Part shown: positions 53,820-63,900 of the stretch, one piece after another
Layout of the letters: each line of letters begins with the position of its first letter
Numbering within the stretch: the stretch's first letter is position 1
Made by a program: the position numbers and the translations under genes
Notes under the pieces: model-generated
What the model saw: only the letters and a program-made list of their open reading frames with translations
The model's database searches: none
Told to the model about the DNA's origin: nothing
From: Candidatus Eisenbacteria bacterium
GTDB taxonomy: Bacteria > Orphanbacterota > Orphanbacteria > Orphanbacterales > Orphanbacteraceae
Assembly (NCBI GenBank): GCA_016930695.1
Contig: JAFGGD010000020.1
Location: 62,001-126,000, forward strand
Direction of reading: 5' to 3'
Length of the DNA: 64,000 bases

Positions 53820-55868
53820 ATGATGTCGATTCATCGCCTGTTCGCTGTATTGTTTCTCCTGTCGGCCATCGGAATTTTCGATGGTTGTGACACGGTGTCC
53901 ACCACGGGCCCGGACGGGAACCAACCGCCCGAAACCTGGCTGAGCGGCGGCCCCGAACCTTTCGACGCGATCTCCTACCGCGCGGATCTCCACTGGACCG
54001 GAAGCGATTCGGACGGAGATGTGGTCTACTACGAATACGCCGTGGACGACACGACCGAGTGGACCCGCGTGATCGGCGGTTCCTCCGAGTTTCTCTTCTC
54101 CTGCGGCGAGGAGCCCCTTTTCGATACGCTGACCGCCGCGTCCGGCGCCGATTCGGTGGTGGAGCGGTCCGGCGCATTTCACTCTTTCTGGGTGCGCGCC
54201 GTGGACAACGAGGGGGCGAGGGATCCCTCCCCGGCTTGGATCTGCTTCAACGCGACGACGGTGCTTCCCTGGAGCCGGATCACGCAGGGTCCCATGCAGA
54301 GTGGGATGTCCGGCACTTCGGTCCGGATCCGATGGGAGGGATTCGATCCGGACGGAACCACCGGTCCGATCGGGTACGAGTATTTTTACGCCGTCAAATC
54401 GACCATGAGGGAGGTTTATGGCTACGAAGACGCCACGGGAGTGACCCGCGAGGTCTGGAACAGCCTGGACTGGAACCGCGTCGGCGCGGACTGCACCCAC
54501 GTCGATCTCCGGAATCTCACCACCGGGTATGGGGAGGACGGCGGCAACCGAAGCATGTTCTTCGTTCGCGCCGTCGACGAGGCGGGGTCGGTGGAGCAGA
54601 TCACGGAGCCGTACCGGAACTGGATCGAATGGGGCGTGGGGAGAATGCCGCCGCAGATCGTCATCCATTCGAATTGGATGGGGACCGCGATGGGGAGTCT
54701 CCAGTATACCGGGATCGCTTTTGCCGGAAGCCGCCCCCGTTTCGCCTGGACCATGAACGGTTCTCTCGATCCTTGGGCTCTCGACCTCGACGGGTTCCGC
54801 TACGCCTACGACGCGCCGGAGTGGACCCCCTCCATCGGCTATGACGCCGGCCTGACCGCCTTCCCTCCGGAGGGGGAGACGTTCATCCTCGAAGAGATCG
54901 GCCACCACGTCTTTTACGTGGAAGCTTCTTTTCTTCCGGAGGGGACCGAGATATGCGAGTTTTCCTTCGATGTCTATCCTTCCCCGGCGGCGGAGACCAA
55001 CATCTTTCTTCTAAACGATTTCTATGTTCCGGGATATCCCGGCCAGTATCCGAGCCCCGGGAGCTATGTCGCCCTCTGGGAGGATACGCTTCTCGCCGGC
55101 TTCAGCCGATTGCCCACCCGGACCCCGCGTATGGAGGAGGATACCGATCCACCGATCCAGAGAATGGCGGGAGCGTCGACGGTGATCCTCACTCTGGACG
55201 ATTGGGAGTTCGGCACCACCATGACCGCGGTGTGGAACGACAACAATAGTAATCCGATCTGGTCGTACGCGGACGCCGGCGGGAACCTCTTTGTCGTCGG
55301 TTTCATGCCGGGCTGGAGCTTCCTCCCGGACAGGGATATGGACCTCTCCGGTACGGAACCGGAGTACGCTCCCTGTCTCGACTATTCCGCCTATAGCGCC
55401 TGCGGCGGCTATCTGGTTTGGCACCAGCCTCACTGGCCCGACCTCGGCCCCAAAACGTCTTTGTACAATCCGGTTCCGCATCCGCTCTACGAGTTCTGCG
55501 CGTTGGAGACGACCTGGCTCGACCAGGGGAGCGATTTCCTGGTCTCCGCCGAGGCGCTCCACGCGGGGTTTCCGGACCTGCACATCGACACGACCCGGTC
55601 CACGTTGCTGGCCGCTTACCCCGGCCTCTGGAATTGCGAAGAGCTGACCGTTCGGAGCGATGTCGGCGCGGTGCCTCTCTACGCGCCGGTTCGCGAGGAG
55701 GGGGGCGCCGCGGCATCCCGCCCGAACGCGGTCTGGATCCCCTCGGACGGTCATCGGGGCCACGTGGTGTATATGAGCATGCCTCTCTACTTTTTCCCGC
55801 CCGGCGAGGCGCGGGAGGTGGTGGAGACGATATTGGAGGATCTGTTCGGGGAGGTGTCCCGAAAGTAA
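53820..55868 (+). CDS. Large lipoprotein, paralogue B of a tandem pair
   Basis: An exported lipoprotein of 682 aa, homologous along its length to its upstream neighbour. The start has two ATG codons in a row after GAGGGGG. The signal peptide ends with lipobox FDGC. It repeats the same order: Ig-like YRADLHWTGSDSDGDVVYYEYAVDDT domain, a second similar domain, and a GATase-like C-terminal region with WEFGTTMTAVWNDNN, DAGGNLFVVGFMPGWSFLP and a final VVYMSMPLYFFPPGEA strand. It must be expressed through or independently of the terminator at 53.65 kb. No clear -35/-10 pair was found. Function unknown. Confidence 0.75.
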   Translation: MMSIHRLFAVLFLLSAIGIFDGCDTVSTTGPDGNQPPETWLSGGPEPFDAISYRADLHWTGSDSDGDVVYYEYAVDDTTEWTRVIGGSSEFLFSCGEEPLFDTLTAASGADSVVERSGAFHSFWVRAVDNEGARDPSPAWICFNATTVLPWSRITQGPMQSGMSGTSVRIRWEGFDPDGTTGPIGYEYFYAVKSTMREVYGYEDATGVTREVWNSLDWNRVGADCTHVDLRNLTTGYGEDGGNRSMFFVRAVDEAGSVEQITEPYRNWIEWGVGRMPPQIVIHSNWMGTAMGSLQYTGIAFAGSRPRFAWTMNGSLDPWALDLDGFRYAYDAPEWTPSIGYDAGLTAFPPEGETFILEEIGHHVFYVEASFLPEGTEICEFSFDVYPSPAAETNIFLLNDFYVPGYPGQYPSPGSYVALWEDTLLAGFSRLPTRTPRMEEDTDPPIQRMAGASTVILTLDDWEFGTTMTAVWNDNNSNPIWSYADAGGNLFVVGFMPGWSFLPDRDMDLSGTEPEYAPCLDYSAYSACGGYLVWHQPHWPDLGPKTSLYNPVPHPLYEFCALETTWLDQGSDFLVSAEALHAGFPDLHIDTTRSTLLAAYPGLWNCEELTVRSDVGAVPLYAPVREEGGAAASRPNAVWIPSDGHRGHVVYMSMPLYFFPPGEAREVVETILEDLFGEVSRK

Positions 55869-55926
55869 TCGGCGCCGCCCACGATAAAGCCCGTTCCCTT
55901 TCCCTCTGGATGGTTCGGGGCCCGGG

Positions 55927-55935
55927 TGCTACAAT
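55927..55935 (+). promoter_or_regulatory. Extended -10 promoter for the 521-aa secreted protein gene
   Basis: TGCTACAAT (TGn plus TACAAT) lies 97 bases before the ATG at 56032. No matching -35 is seen. A 13-bp palindrome CCTTTG-C-CAAAGG lies downstream in the leader, near 55982. Confidence 0.5.
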
Positions 55936-56031
55936 GACCCGGTTAGGTTGGAAACACACCAGGACATTCGGCATAAGTCGCCCTTTGCCAAAGGTTTCCG
56001 GGGCGGCCGCCAAACGAAATCGGGGGCGTCG

Positions 56032-57597
56032 ATGAAGACAACTCGAAAGAACCCTTGGGCTCTTTTCGCGGCTCCGGTCGCGGTGCTTCTCTCTGTGGTG
56101 ATTGTGGGTCCCGTGATCGCCCAAGCGGTGGAGACCCCACCGATCCCGATCACGGTCACGCCGCTCAATCGGAAGACGGTGATCCAGTGGAATCAACCGT
56201 CCGAGGAGATCATCTCGTCCCTCGCTCAGGCCGACAGCAGCTGGGGGGGGACGGCGGAGTTTATCCACCGCGGTGAATACAGCGGGCACTGCGACATGGA
56301 CATCACCTTCCGGGTGTTGAACCCGGTGGCGAGTTTCCGGGATCCTTTCGTGGAGACCGTTCTCTTTCAGGGCACCGATCCGTCGCGCCCGAACTATTGG
56401 ACCGGGACGGCAGTCCCCTACGCCGGCGGCGAACCGGACATCTGCGAGAACCACAACATCTTGGTCACCGCCCTCGGCTCGGACGTGCTACTCGCGGATG
56501 GCACCGCCTCGGGCGAGCCGATCCTTTTCGACTGGCTCGATCCGCCCGACATGGGGACCTTCACCCTTCCGGCGGATTTTCGCCCCGGCGTGGACAGCAT
56601 CCCGGTGACCATCGACGTCTGGATCTCCTTCGGAGAGGGGACCATCGATTCCGGCGGCGAGTTCACCGTGCGGGCGAAATCCAACGACATCCAGCTCTCC
56701 TGGAGTTACGTCCCCGAGGGCGGTGGTGAGACGGAGCGGGTTTCCTCCTCCGACGATGGGAACGACCCCCTGACGATTTGCCGGCCCGACGATTGGGTCG
56801 ACTTTCTCTTCGGCCTCGAGGTGACGATCACCACGGACACGACCTACAAGGACTCGCTGGTCCTGGAGATCACCGCCCGGGACTCGGTGGTGGCGCCCGG
56901 CGACACGATCACGGTCTACGACACCACCGAAACATTCGTCACCGTGATCGACGAGATTCTGGACGATGTGCCCGCCGGCGGGGATTCGCTCGGCGTGGTT
57001 CATTTGAACTACCGCAAGATCGACGGATACCGGGTGTACCGGAACGACATCACGAACCCGGATCGGTTCGTCCTTCTGAAGGACCTGAATTTCTGCCGCG
57101 CCGACTCGATCCCCCGCGAAAACGCGACCCTGTCGGAGCTGGATTCGCTTCTCGCCGATCCCTTCCTGTACGAGGACACGGTGGGGGTCCACAACGGATT
57201 TCCCTATGTGTACTACGTGACCGCTTACGACACGTTGACCCATAGCGAGAGCGCCGACTCCCTGAAGAGCAACCGGATTTTCCCGCGCAGTCTCGCCACG
57301 GAGGATCTCGACAAGATCCTCGTGGTGCCGAATCCCTACAAGCGGAACGCGGCTTGGGAAGAGGGGGTAGAGCAGCTCCAGTTCACCCATCTGCCGGCGC
57401 GAGCCTCCATCCGGATCTACACTATAGGCGGCGACCTGATCCGCGAATGGGAGCACTACGATCCGTCCGGCGGCGGCAATTCGTCCTGGGACATGAGAAA
57501 CGATAACGGAGATCTGGTGGTCAGCGGGGTCTACCTCTATCACGTGAAATCCGCCGCCGGAGGGGAACGCGTCGGGAAATTCATCATCGTCCGGTGA
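56032..57597 (+). CDS. Secreted protein with FlgD-like C-terminal sorting domain
   Basis: A secreted protein of 521 aa. ATG at 56032 opens a signal peptide (LFAAPVAVLLSVVIVG) with an AQA cleavage site. The middle is an all-beta region with Ser/Thr/Asp-rich segments and an FN3-like YRVYRNDITNPDRFVLL strand. The last ~96 residues are a FlgD-like sorting domain (VVPNPYKRNA, IYTIGGDLIREW, WDMRNDNGDLVVSGVYLYHV, GKFIIVR), as in the 1165-aa protein. This makes it probable type IX cargo. Function unknown. Confidence 0.8.
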   Translation: MKTTRKNPWALFAAPVAVLLSVVIVGPVIAQAVETPPIPITVTPLNRKTVIQWNQPSEEIISSLAQADSSWGGTAEFIHRGEYSGHCDMDITFRVLNPVASFRDPFVETVLFQGTDPSRPNYWTGTAVPYAGGEPDICENHNILVTALGSDVLLADGTASGEPILFDWLDPPDMGTFTLPADFRPGVDSIPVTIDVWISFGEGTIDSGGEFTVRAKSNDIQLSWSYVPEGGGETERVSSSDDGNDPLTICRPDDWVDFLFGLEVTITTDTTYKDSLVLEITARDSVVAPGDTITVYDTTETFVTVIDEILDDVPAGGDSLGVVHLNYRKIDGYRVYRNDITNPDRFVLLKDLNFCRADSIPRENATLSELDSLLADPFLYEDTVGVHNGFPYVYYVTAYDTLTHSESADSLKSNRIFPRSLATEDLDKILVVPNPYKRNAAWEEGVEQLQFTHLPARASIRIYTIGGDLIREWEHYDPSGGGNSSWDMRNDNGDLVVSGVYLYHVKSAAGGERVGKFIIVR

Positions 57598-57908
57598 GGT
57601 CGTCCTCTCATCGGGGCGGCCCTCTCCGCGAGGGTCAGCATTTCACCGATCGCCGGCGCCTCCGCGAGGAGGCGGACGTGCCTGCTTGCCGCGCCGCCGG
57701 AGGGTCTCCACCCCGGCTCTCCCGGCGGAAGCGTATCCCGTCCTTCGGCCCGGACGCACCCCTCGGACCCGCCCGGGCCAAATTGACAGCGTGGGAACGG
57801 ATTGGTATAGTTTGGCATTCGTCAACATGGTTTAACGCTTTTTTTATCAAAGCCTTGCCCCCAAACGGACATTCCGCGACCGGGGTTACGAAAGGAGCTC
57901 TCTTGACC
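57598..57908. other. Intergenic region upstream of the beta-helix gene
   Basis: A 311-base gap. A hairpin GGCCCTC-TCCGC-GAGGGTC (57618-57636) follows the previous gene, with no T tract. GGCCCGG (57748-57754) and CCGGGCC (57774-57780) form an inverted repeat just before the promoter. The leader contains a T7 run (57839-57845) downstream of the start site. No gene is seen. Confidence 0.6.
57783..57811 (+). promoter_or_regulatory. Sigma-70-type promoter with extended -10 for the beta-helix gene
   Basis: TTGACA (57783-57788) and TATAGT (57806-57811) are 17 bases apart, and the -10 is preceded by TGG. It lies about 98 bases before the ATG at 57909. Confidence 0.85.
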
Positions 57909-60900
57909 ATGAACGGCCGAAACGCCTTATCGATCCTGCTGGTGGGCCTGCTCCTGGCGATTCCCGGGTGGGCCGGCGCGACGACCCGCTACGTCGTGAT
58001 GCAGCCGATCCAGACCGACCTGGCCGCGACAGCGGGCATAACGCCGTTTCCACCCTATGATTTCATCTTGTATGCCGCGACGGATATCCAGGATGCTCTC
58101 GATTACTGCGCGTACGGTGATACGGTTTTGATCGCGGGAGCCCAGCCCGAGGACACCTTCAATGGATATCTGCATTCCGAATCGATCGTAATCCCGAACG
58201 GCGTGGTCGTTCTGGGCGGTTGGGATGTGAACGCGGCGATTATGGGCCTCGGGAGCATGCCGGCCGTGGACCAGAGGATCTTCGCCGAGGACAGCCTCTG
58301 GACGATAATCATTCCCGCGATCGGTTCCGATGATCCGGTGGTCCGTTTCGCCGTCGACTCCACCGAGGTGTACGACACGACCACCGTAGGAGAGGAGGAA
58401 GTGATCGATTCCTCCTGGGTCCACACGGGCGTGGATTCCACCACGGTTCTCAGGGGCCTCTTCATTAGCGACGGAAACACCGAAATCGACGGCGCCGGAA
58501 TCCTCCTGCCCATCGGTTCTCCCCGGATCACGCGCAACGTCTTCAGCAGCCACACGACCTCCGAGCGGGGCGGCGCCATCTTCATCGGGTACGGCTCCCC
58601 GCGGATCGAGCACAACACCTTCGCTTCGAACTATGTCGGGGACGCCGCCGGCGGCATCGTGCACGTCGCGGGCGGGGCTCCGATCATTCGGGACAACATC
58701 TTCAGCGGCAACAGCGGGCCGGGATACGCCGTCGCCTGCTCCGATAGCGCGGGCGCGCCGGTTTTGGGATACAACCTGTTCTATCGGAACAACGACCAGG
58801 ACACCCTCGCCTGCTCCGGCGACGGATCGAACCTTTTCGGCGTAAATCCGGTCTATTGCGCTTCCGCCGACAACGACTATCGCCTCTTTCGGGAGTCCCC
58901 CATCGCGGCGGCCTCCTCGGAAGGGGATGCGATCGGCGCCTGGGGCATCGGATGCCGGGCGACACGCAAGTACGTCGCCGCCACCGGCGCCACGGGAATC
59001 CTTCCCTATAACGAGCCGGATCGGGCGGCCCTCACCCTCTCCGCCGCCCTCGACGTCTCCTACCCGGGCGACACGATCCTGGTCACCATCGGCGAGTTCG
59101 AGGAGAACCTGGAGGTTCCCGGGGGGATCCGGCTGTCGGGAAGCTGGGATTACGGATTCAACTTTCAAGACCCGTACCAATCCGGCACGGTGATCCGCTC
59201 CGTCGAAGGCGGAGAGAGCGCCATCCGCCTCACCGGCGAAGGAACCGGCGATAACCACCTGGAGTATCTCGTGCTCACCGACGCGGGCGACGCGGACGGG
59301 GCTCTTCTCTCCGCGGAGGGGGTCGCGGTGACGCTCGAGCACATCTCCGTGGTAGGGAACATCAGCGCCGGCGCCTCATTGATTCACGCCGGCGCGGGCG
59401 CTTCGCTCGATTTCGATTACTGCATGTTCGCCCTCAACCAAGACGCTCCGGTGTTCGGTTGCGGCGGCGGCTCCGTCACGGTCCGGAACAGCAACTTTTT
59501 CGAGAACGACGAGATCGCGGCGGCGGGATGCGCAGTCGCCTTGATCGACACCACGCGGCGCGATCCTTTCTTCTGTGATCCGGACTCGGCGGATTATCGG
59601 GTCTATTCGGAAGGCAGGATGGGCGAGTCGGCGCCGGGGCTTTCACCGTTCGGCGCCCTCTCGGTGGGCTGCAACTACTCCGCTCACTACGTCCGTCTGG
59701 GCGTGGGCGATGGAGTGTATCCCTACGAGACGCCGGAGAAAGCCACGTCGGACGTGGAGGCGGCCATCGACGTCGCGTCGGCTCAGGACACGATCCGTAT
59801 GGGGTCGGGCGTTTACGAGATGAACCTGACCATCGACAAGGGTGTCGGGTTCGAGGGCGGGTGGACCGATTCCACCTTCCTTACCCGGGATTACGCTTTC
59901 GCGCCGAGCATCCTGCAGGGGACGGCGGCGGGGGAACCGACGGTCCGTTTCGAGGGCGTGTTCTCCCAGTTCGCCCCTTCCGGCGGGCTGGATGGATTCA
60001 TCATCACACACGCCGAGGGGGTGGAGGGACCCGGAGTGGTCGTCGCCGAAGGCGCCCGCCCGAGACTCCGTCACAACCTGATCACCGGGAACCATGTCGA
60101 CTATGTCTCGCACCCCGAGCACCCCGCCGCGGGCGTGGTGATCCAGGGAATCGTCGGCGGATCGCAGGCCGTTCCGATCCTCCAGGAGAACACCATCGCC
60201 GGGAACACGATCACCGGCGCCGTCGCCGGCAACCGGGTCGCCTCGGGCGTCTCGATCAGCGAGGCGGGCACCACGACGAACAACTGGACCTGGCTCCTGG
60301 ACAACATCATCTCCGACAACGCGGGTGGGATCGCCGCGATCGTGAACCAGGAAAGCTGGATCCGCCTGGACGACAACATCATTTTCGACAACACGAACAT
60401 CAATGCCGCCGACAGCAGTTGGGCGGACTACAGCTTCTACGGGGAGCAGGTCGACGATTTCCGGTCGATCGATCCCCTCTTCTGCGGAGCGGATTCCGGG
60501 AACTACTACCTCACCAGTTGCTCGCCGGCGATCGTTAGCGCCACCGGCGACACGGTGACCGGCGCGTTGCCGGTCTCCCCCTATTGCATCTGCGACGGCG
60601 AGGTGTTTCTCGTCAACCCGAGCGCCGGGGCGTCCGGCTTCCCCTTCCGGAGCAGGCGGAACGCGGCCCGGCACATCTCGGATATCGATCCTTACTTCTT
60701 CCGGGGAGACACGATCTCCCTATTGGGACAGGCGGAGCGCTGCACGGTCAAGGTGTGCGCCGGCGCGATCATCGATTCCTTTACTTTGGTGAACGGCGTG
60801 AAATACCGGGGCGGGTACGTCCTCCCCGACTACCTGGAGTCCTCCCGGAATCCCGCCGATCCGAACAAGACCTCCCGCATCGGCGGCGGCGCGAGGAACC

Positions 60901-63900
60901 GGATCATGACCGCCGGTCCCGGCGTCGACAGCACCACCGTGGTGGACGGTTTCGAGTTCGCGGCGGGGCGCGCCGATAAGGGCTCGGGAGCCTATCTGTA
61001 CGGAGACGCGGCCCCGGTCTTCAGCAACAACAAGTTCATCGAGTGCCGTTCCACGCAATCGGGGGTCATCTACTCCGACGAGGAGTCGTCTCCGAGGATC
61101 ATCGGCAACCGGATCTACAACAACTCCGTGGATACCGACGGAGGCGTGATCCATCTCGCGGGCGCGGGCGGCGTGGTGGCGAACAACACCGTTTCCGACA
61201 ACAAGGGTGGAGGATGGGCGTTCATCGCCGAGGAGTGCGCCCCGGACGTGTACAACAACGCCTTCACCTACAACGATCAGGGAATCCGCACCGACGGCGC
61301 CGCAGCGATTCACTTCGATCATAACGACGTGTTCTATCACGACCCGGACTACGAAGAAGAGATGGAGTTCGATACCACCGGACAGGGGAACATCTCCCAA
61401 GGACCGCTCTACTGCGCCCGGGGACGTTTTCAGTACACCCTTTTCGATCATTCACCTTTGGTTGCGGCGGGAAGGAACGGCGGCAACATGGGCGCGCGGC
61501 CGGTGGGGTGCAGCACGCCCCGGCACTACGTGAGCGAAGCGGGCGCGAACGAATACCCCTACGACACGGCGGTCCGGGCGGCTCATCGCATTCAGGACGC
61601 AGTCGACGTGGCCAGCATGGCCGGGTTCTCCAACCCGAACGACTCCGCGGACGTGGTCTTGGTCGCCGCGGGCACCTACGAGGAAACGCTTCGGGTGCCG
61701 ACGAACGTCAAGGTATACGGCGGGTACAACGCCTCCTTCAGTGCCGAGCAGCGTGATTACCGCACGAACGTAACGGTGATCGACGCGGGTGGCGAGGGAA
61801 CCGCCGTGGTGATCGATTCCGGAGCGAGAGGTCCCACGGCCACGGCGACGGTCGCCGGGAACACGGCGACCATCTTCGACGGCTTCACCATCCGGAACGG
61901 GCAAGGCGTTCGCGGCGGCGGTATCCGAATCGGCGAGTACGCGAAGCCGGTGGTCCGTTACAACCGGATCGAGCACTGCCGCGCCGACCTGGGAGGCGGC
62001 ATTTTGGTCGAACCGGGCGCGAAGGGGTGGATCGTGTACAACACGGTGGTCGAGGACACCGCCGTTTCCGGAGCGGGACTCTTCGCCGAGGGTTACACCA
62101 CTTCGGCGTGGGACACGACGTGGCATGGTGGAGAAATCACCGGCGTCAACGGATTGTCGGAAACGGTCCCCCTCATCGCCAACAATACATTCGTGGACTG
62201 CGAGGTCGAGGGTGGAGGCGCCGGAGTCGTTCATCTGGATGAGGCGGAACCGATTTTCCGCCGATCCATCGTAGCGTACAACGGCGGCGGCGCCGGATTG
62301 GTACACGTCTATGATTTGGGCGGACACGATACCGCTTTGCCCCAGGTGTACAACAACCAGTTCTACAGCAACGCCGGCGGCGACTCCCTGCCGGATCATC
62401 TGAACCTTCTCCTCGGCGAGCACGTGATCGCTCCTCCCGCTTTCTGTGACACCGCGGAGGGGGCTTACACCCTGCTCTACGATCGCAGTCTGATCCGAGA
62501 TGAAGTAAGCCCGGTTCGGGACAGCTGCGCCGCGACCATCTGGGGTTCGGAGCCGGTCGGTTGCACCTATCCGGGGCACCGATTCCTGGCCTATTGGGAT
62601 CCCAACTCCAACAACCGGCCGATCTTCCCCTATGTCTGCGCTCCGAACGCTGCGCGAAACCTGGACGTCATTCTTCCCTACGTGAACAGCGGAGACACGG
62701 TGGACGTGGCCGGCGACAGTCGCGTGGCGACCACTACTCCTCCCTTGGAGGGCGCCCTGTACACCGGTAATTTCCAGGTGAATCGCCCCATCGTCCTGCG
62801 CGGCGGGTTCGACGCCGGATTCGCCTTGTCGGAGCCGAAGCCGGACTCCGTGTCTCTCCAAGCGGTGCTTCGCCCACGAACGAACGGATCGATCCTCGTT
62901 GTTCAACAGGATCCCGCGGCGGCCACGGACAGCACGCTCCGCATCGACTCGACGACGATCATCTCGGGGCTGACCTTCCAAAACGCGAACGCGGAGTTGG
63001 TCAACGGCGGTGCGATTCGTTGCATCGGCGGCGCCAGCCCGACGATCCGGAAGTGTTCCTTCGAGGAGAACTCCACCAAGAACTGGGGCGGAGCGATCTC
63101 CATCCGGGACGCCGCCTCCCCGCGGATTCTGGACAGCTACTTCTACCGGAACCGGGCGGGTGTCGGCGGCGCGATCTACCTGTACCGCGTCTCCGATCCG
63201 GTTGTGCGGGGGAACATCTTCTCCGAGAACGGCGATCCCGAGATCGGCCAGTACGGAGGCGTCCGGATCGAGGAGTCGACCGCAGGCGGCTCGGTGGACA
63301 ACAACGTCTTCTACGGCAACCGCCGCGGCGCCCTCTCCCTCTCCGAGGCGAAGGGCGGCTTCCGGATCTGGAACAACGTGATCGCCTCCAACGGCGGTTA
63401 CGGGATCTCCCTGACGCCCGTGTTCGAAGGGATCCAGACGCCCGTTCTCTCCCACAACGACCTGTGGGCGAACAGCGAGGGGAATCTGCTCAACATCGAC
63501 GAGGACACGACATCGATCCACGCGAACCCGCAGTTCTGCAACACGGGAGAGCGGTTCGATCTCACCAACCGGCTGAGGGTGTTCGACACCTTCTTCCGCT
63601 ATCAGGAGTGTTCGCCCATGCTTCTCGCCGGCGTCGATCCCCTGTCGGAGCGGGACGCCCACATCGGCGTGGCCAAGCTGAGCGAAATGACCTGCGCGGA
63701 CACCACGGCGCCGGCGCTGGAGATCGGGTTCCTGCTCCACTCGACCCTGCCGGGCGTGGCGAACCTTTATGTCATTCCGAACGAGACCATCGCCCGGGAT
63801 TCGATTCTCCTTCAAACCATGTACGCCAACGCCCGTCTCGAATCGGTCGACGTGGGCGGCGAGATCATCACGCAGATCGTTTACGACTTCGACACGACCG

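Noticed and set aside
57832-57855. T7 run that could be a terminator of the 521-aa protein gene
   Set aside because: It lies downstream of the beta-helix promoter and has no GC-rich stem before it.
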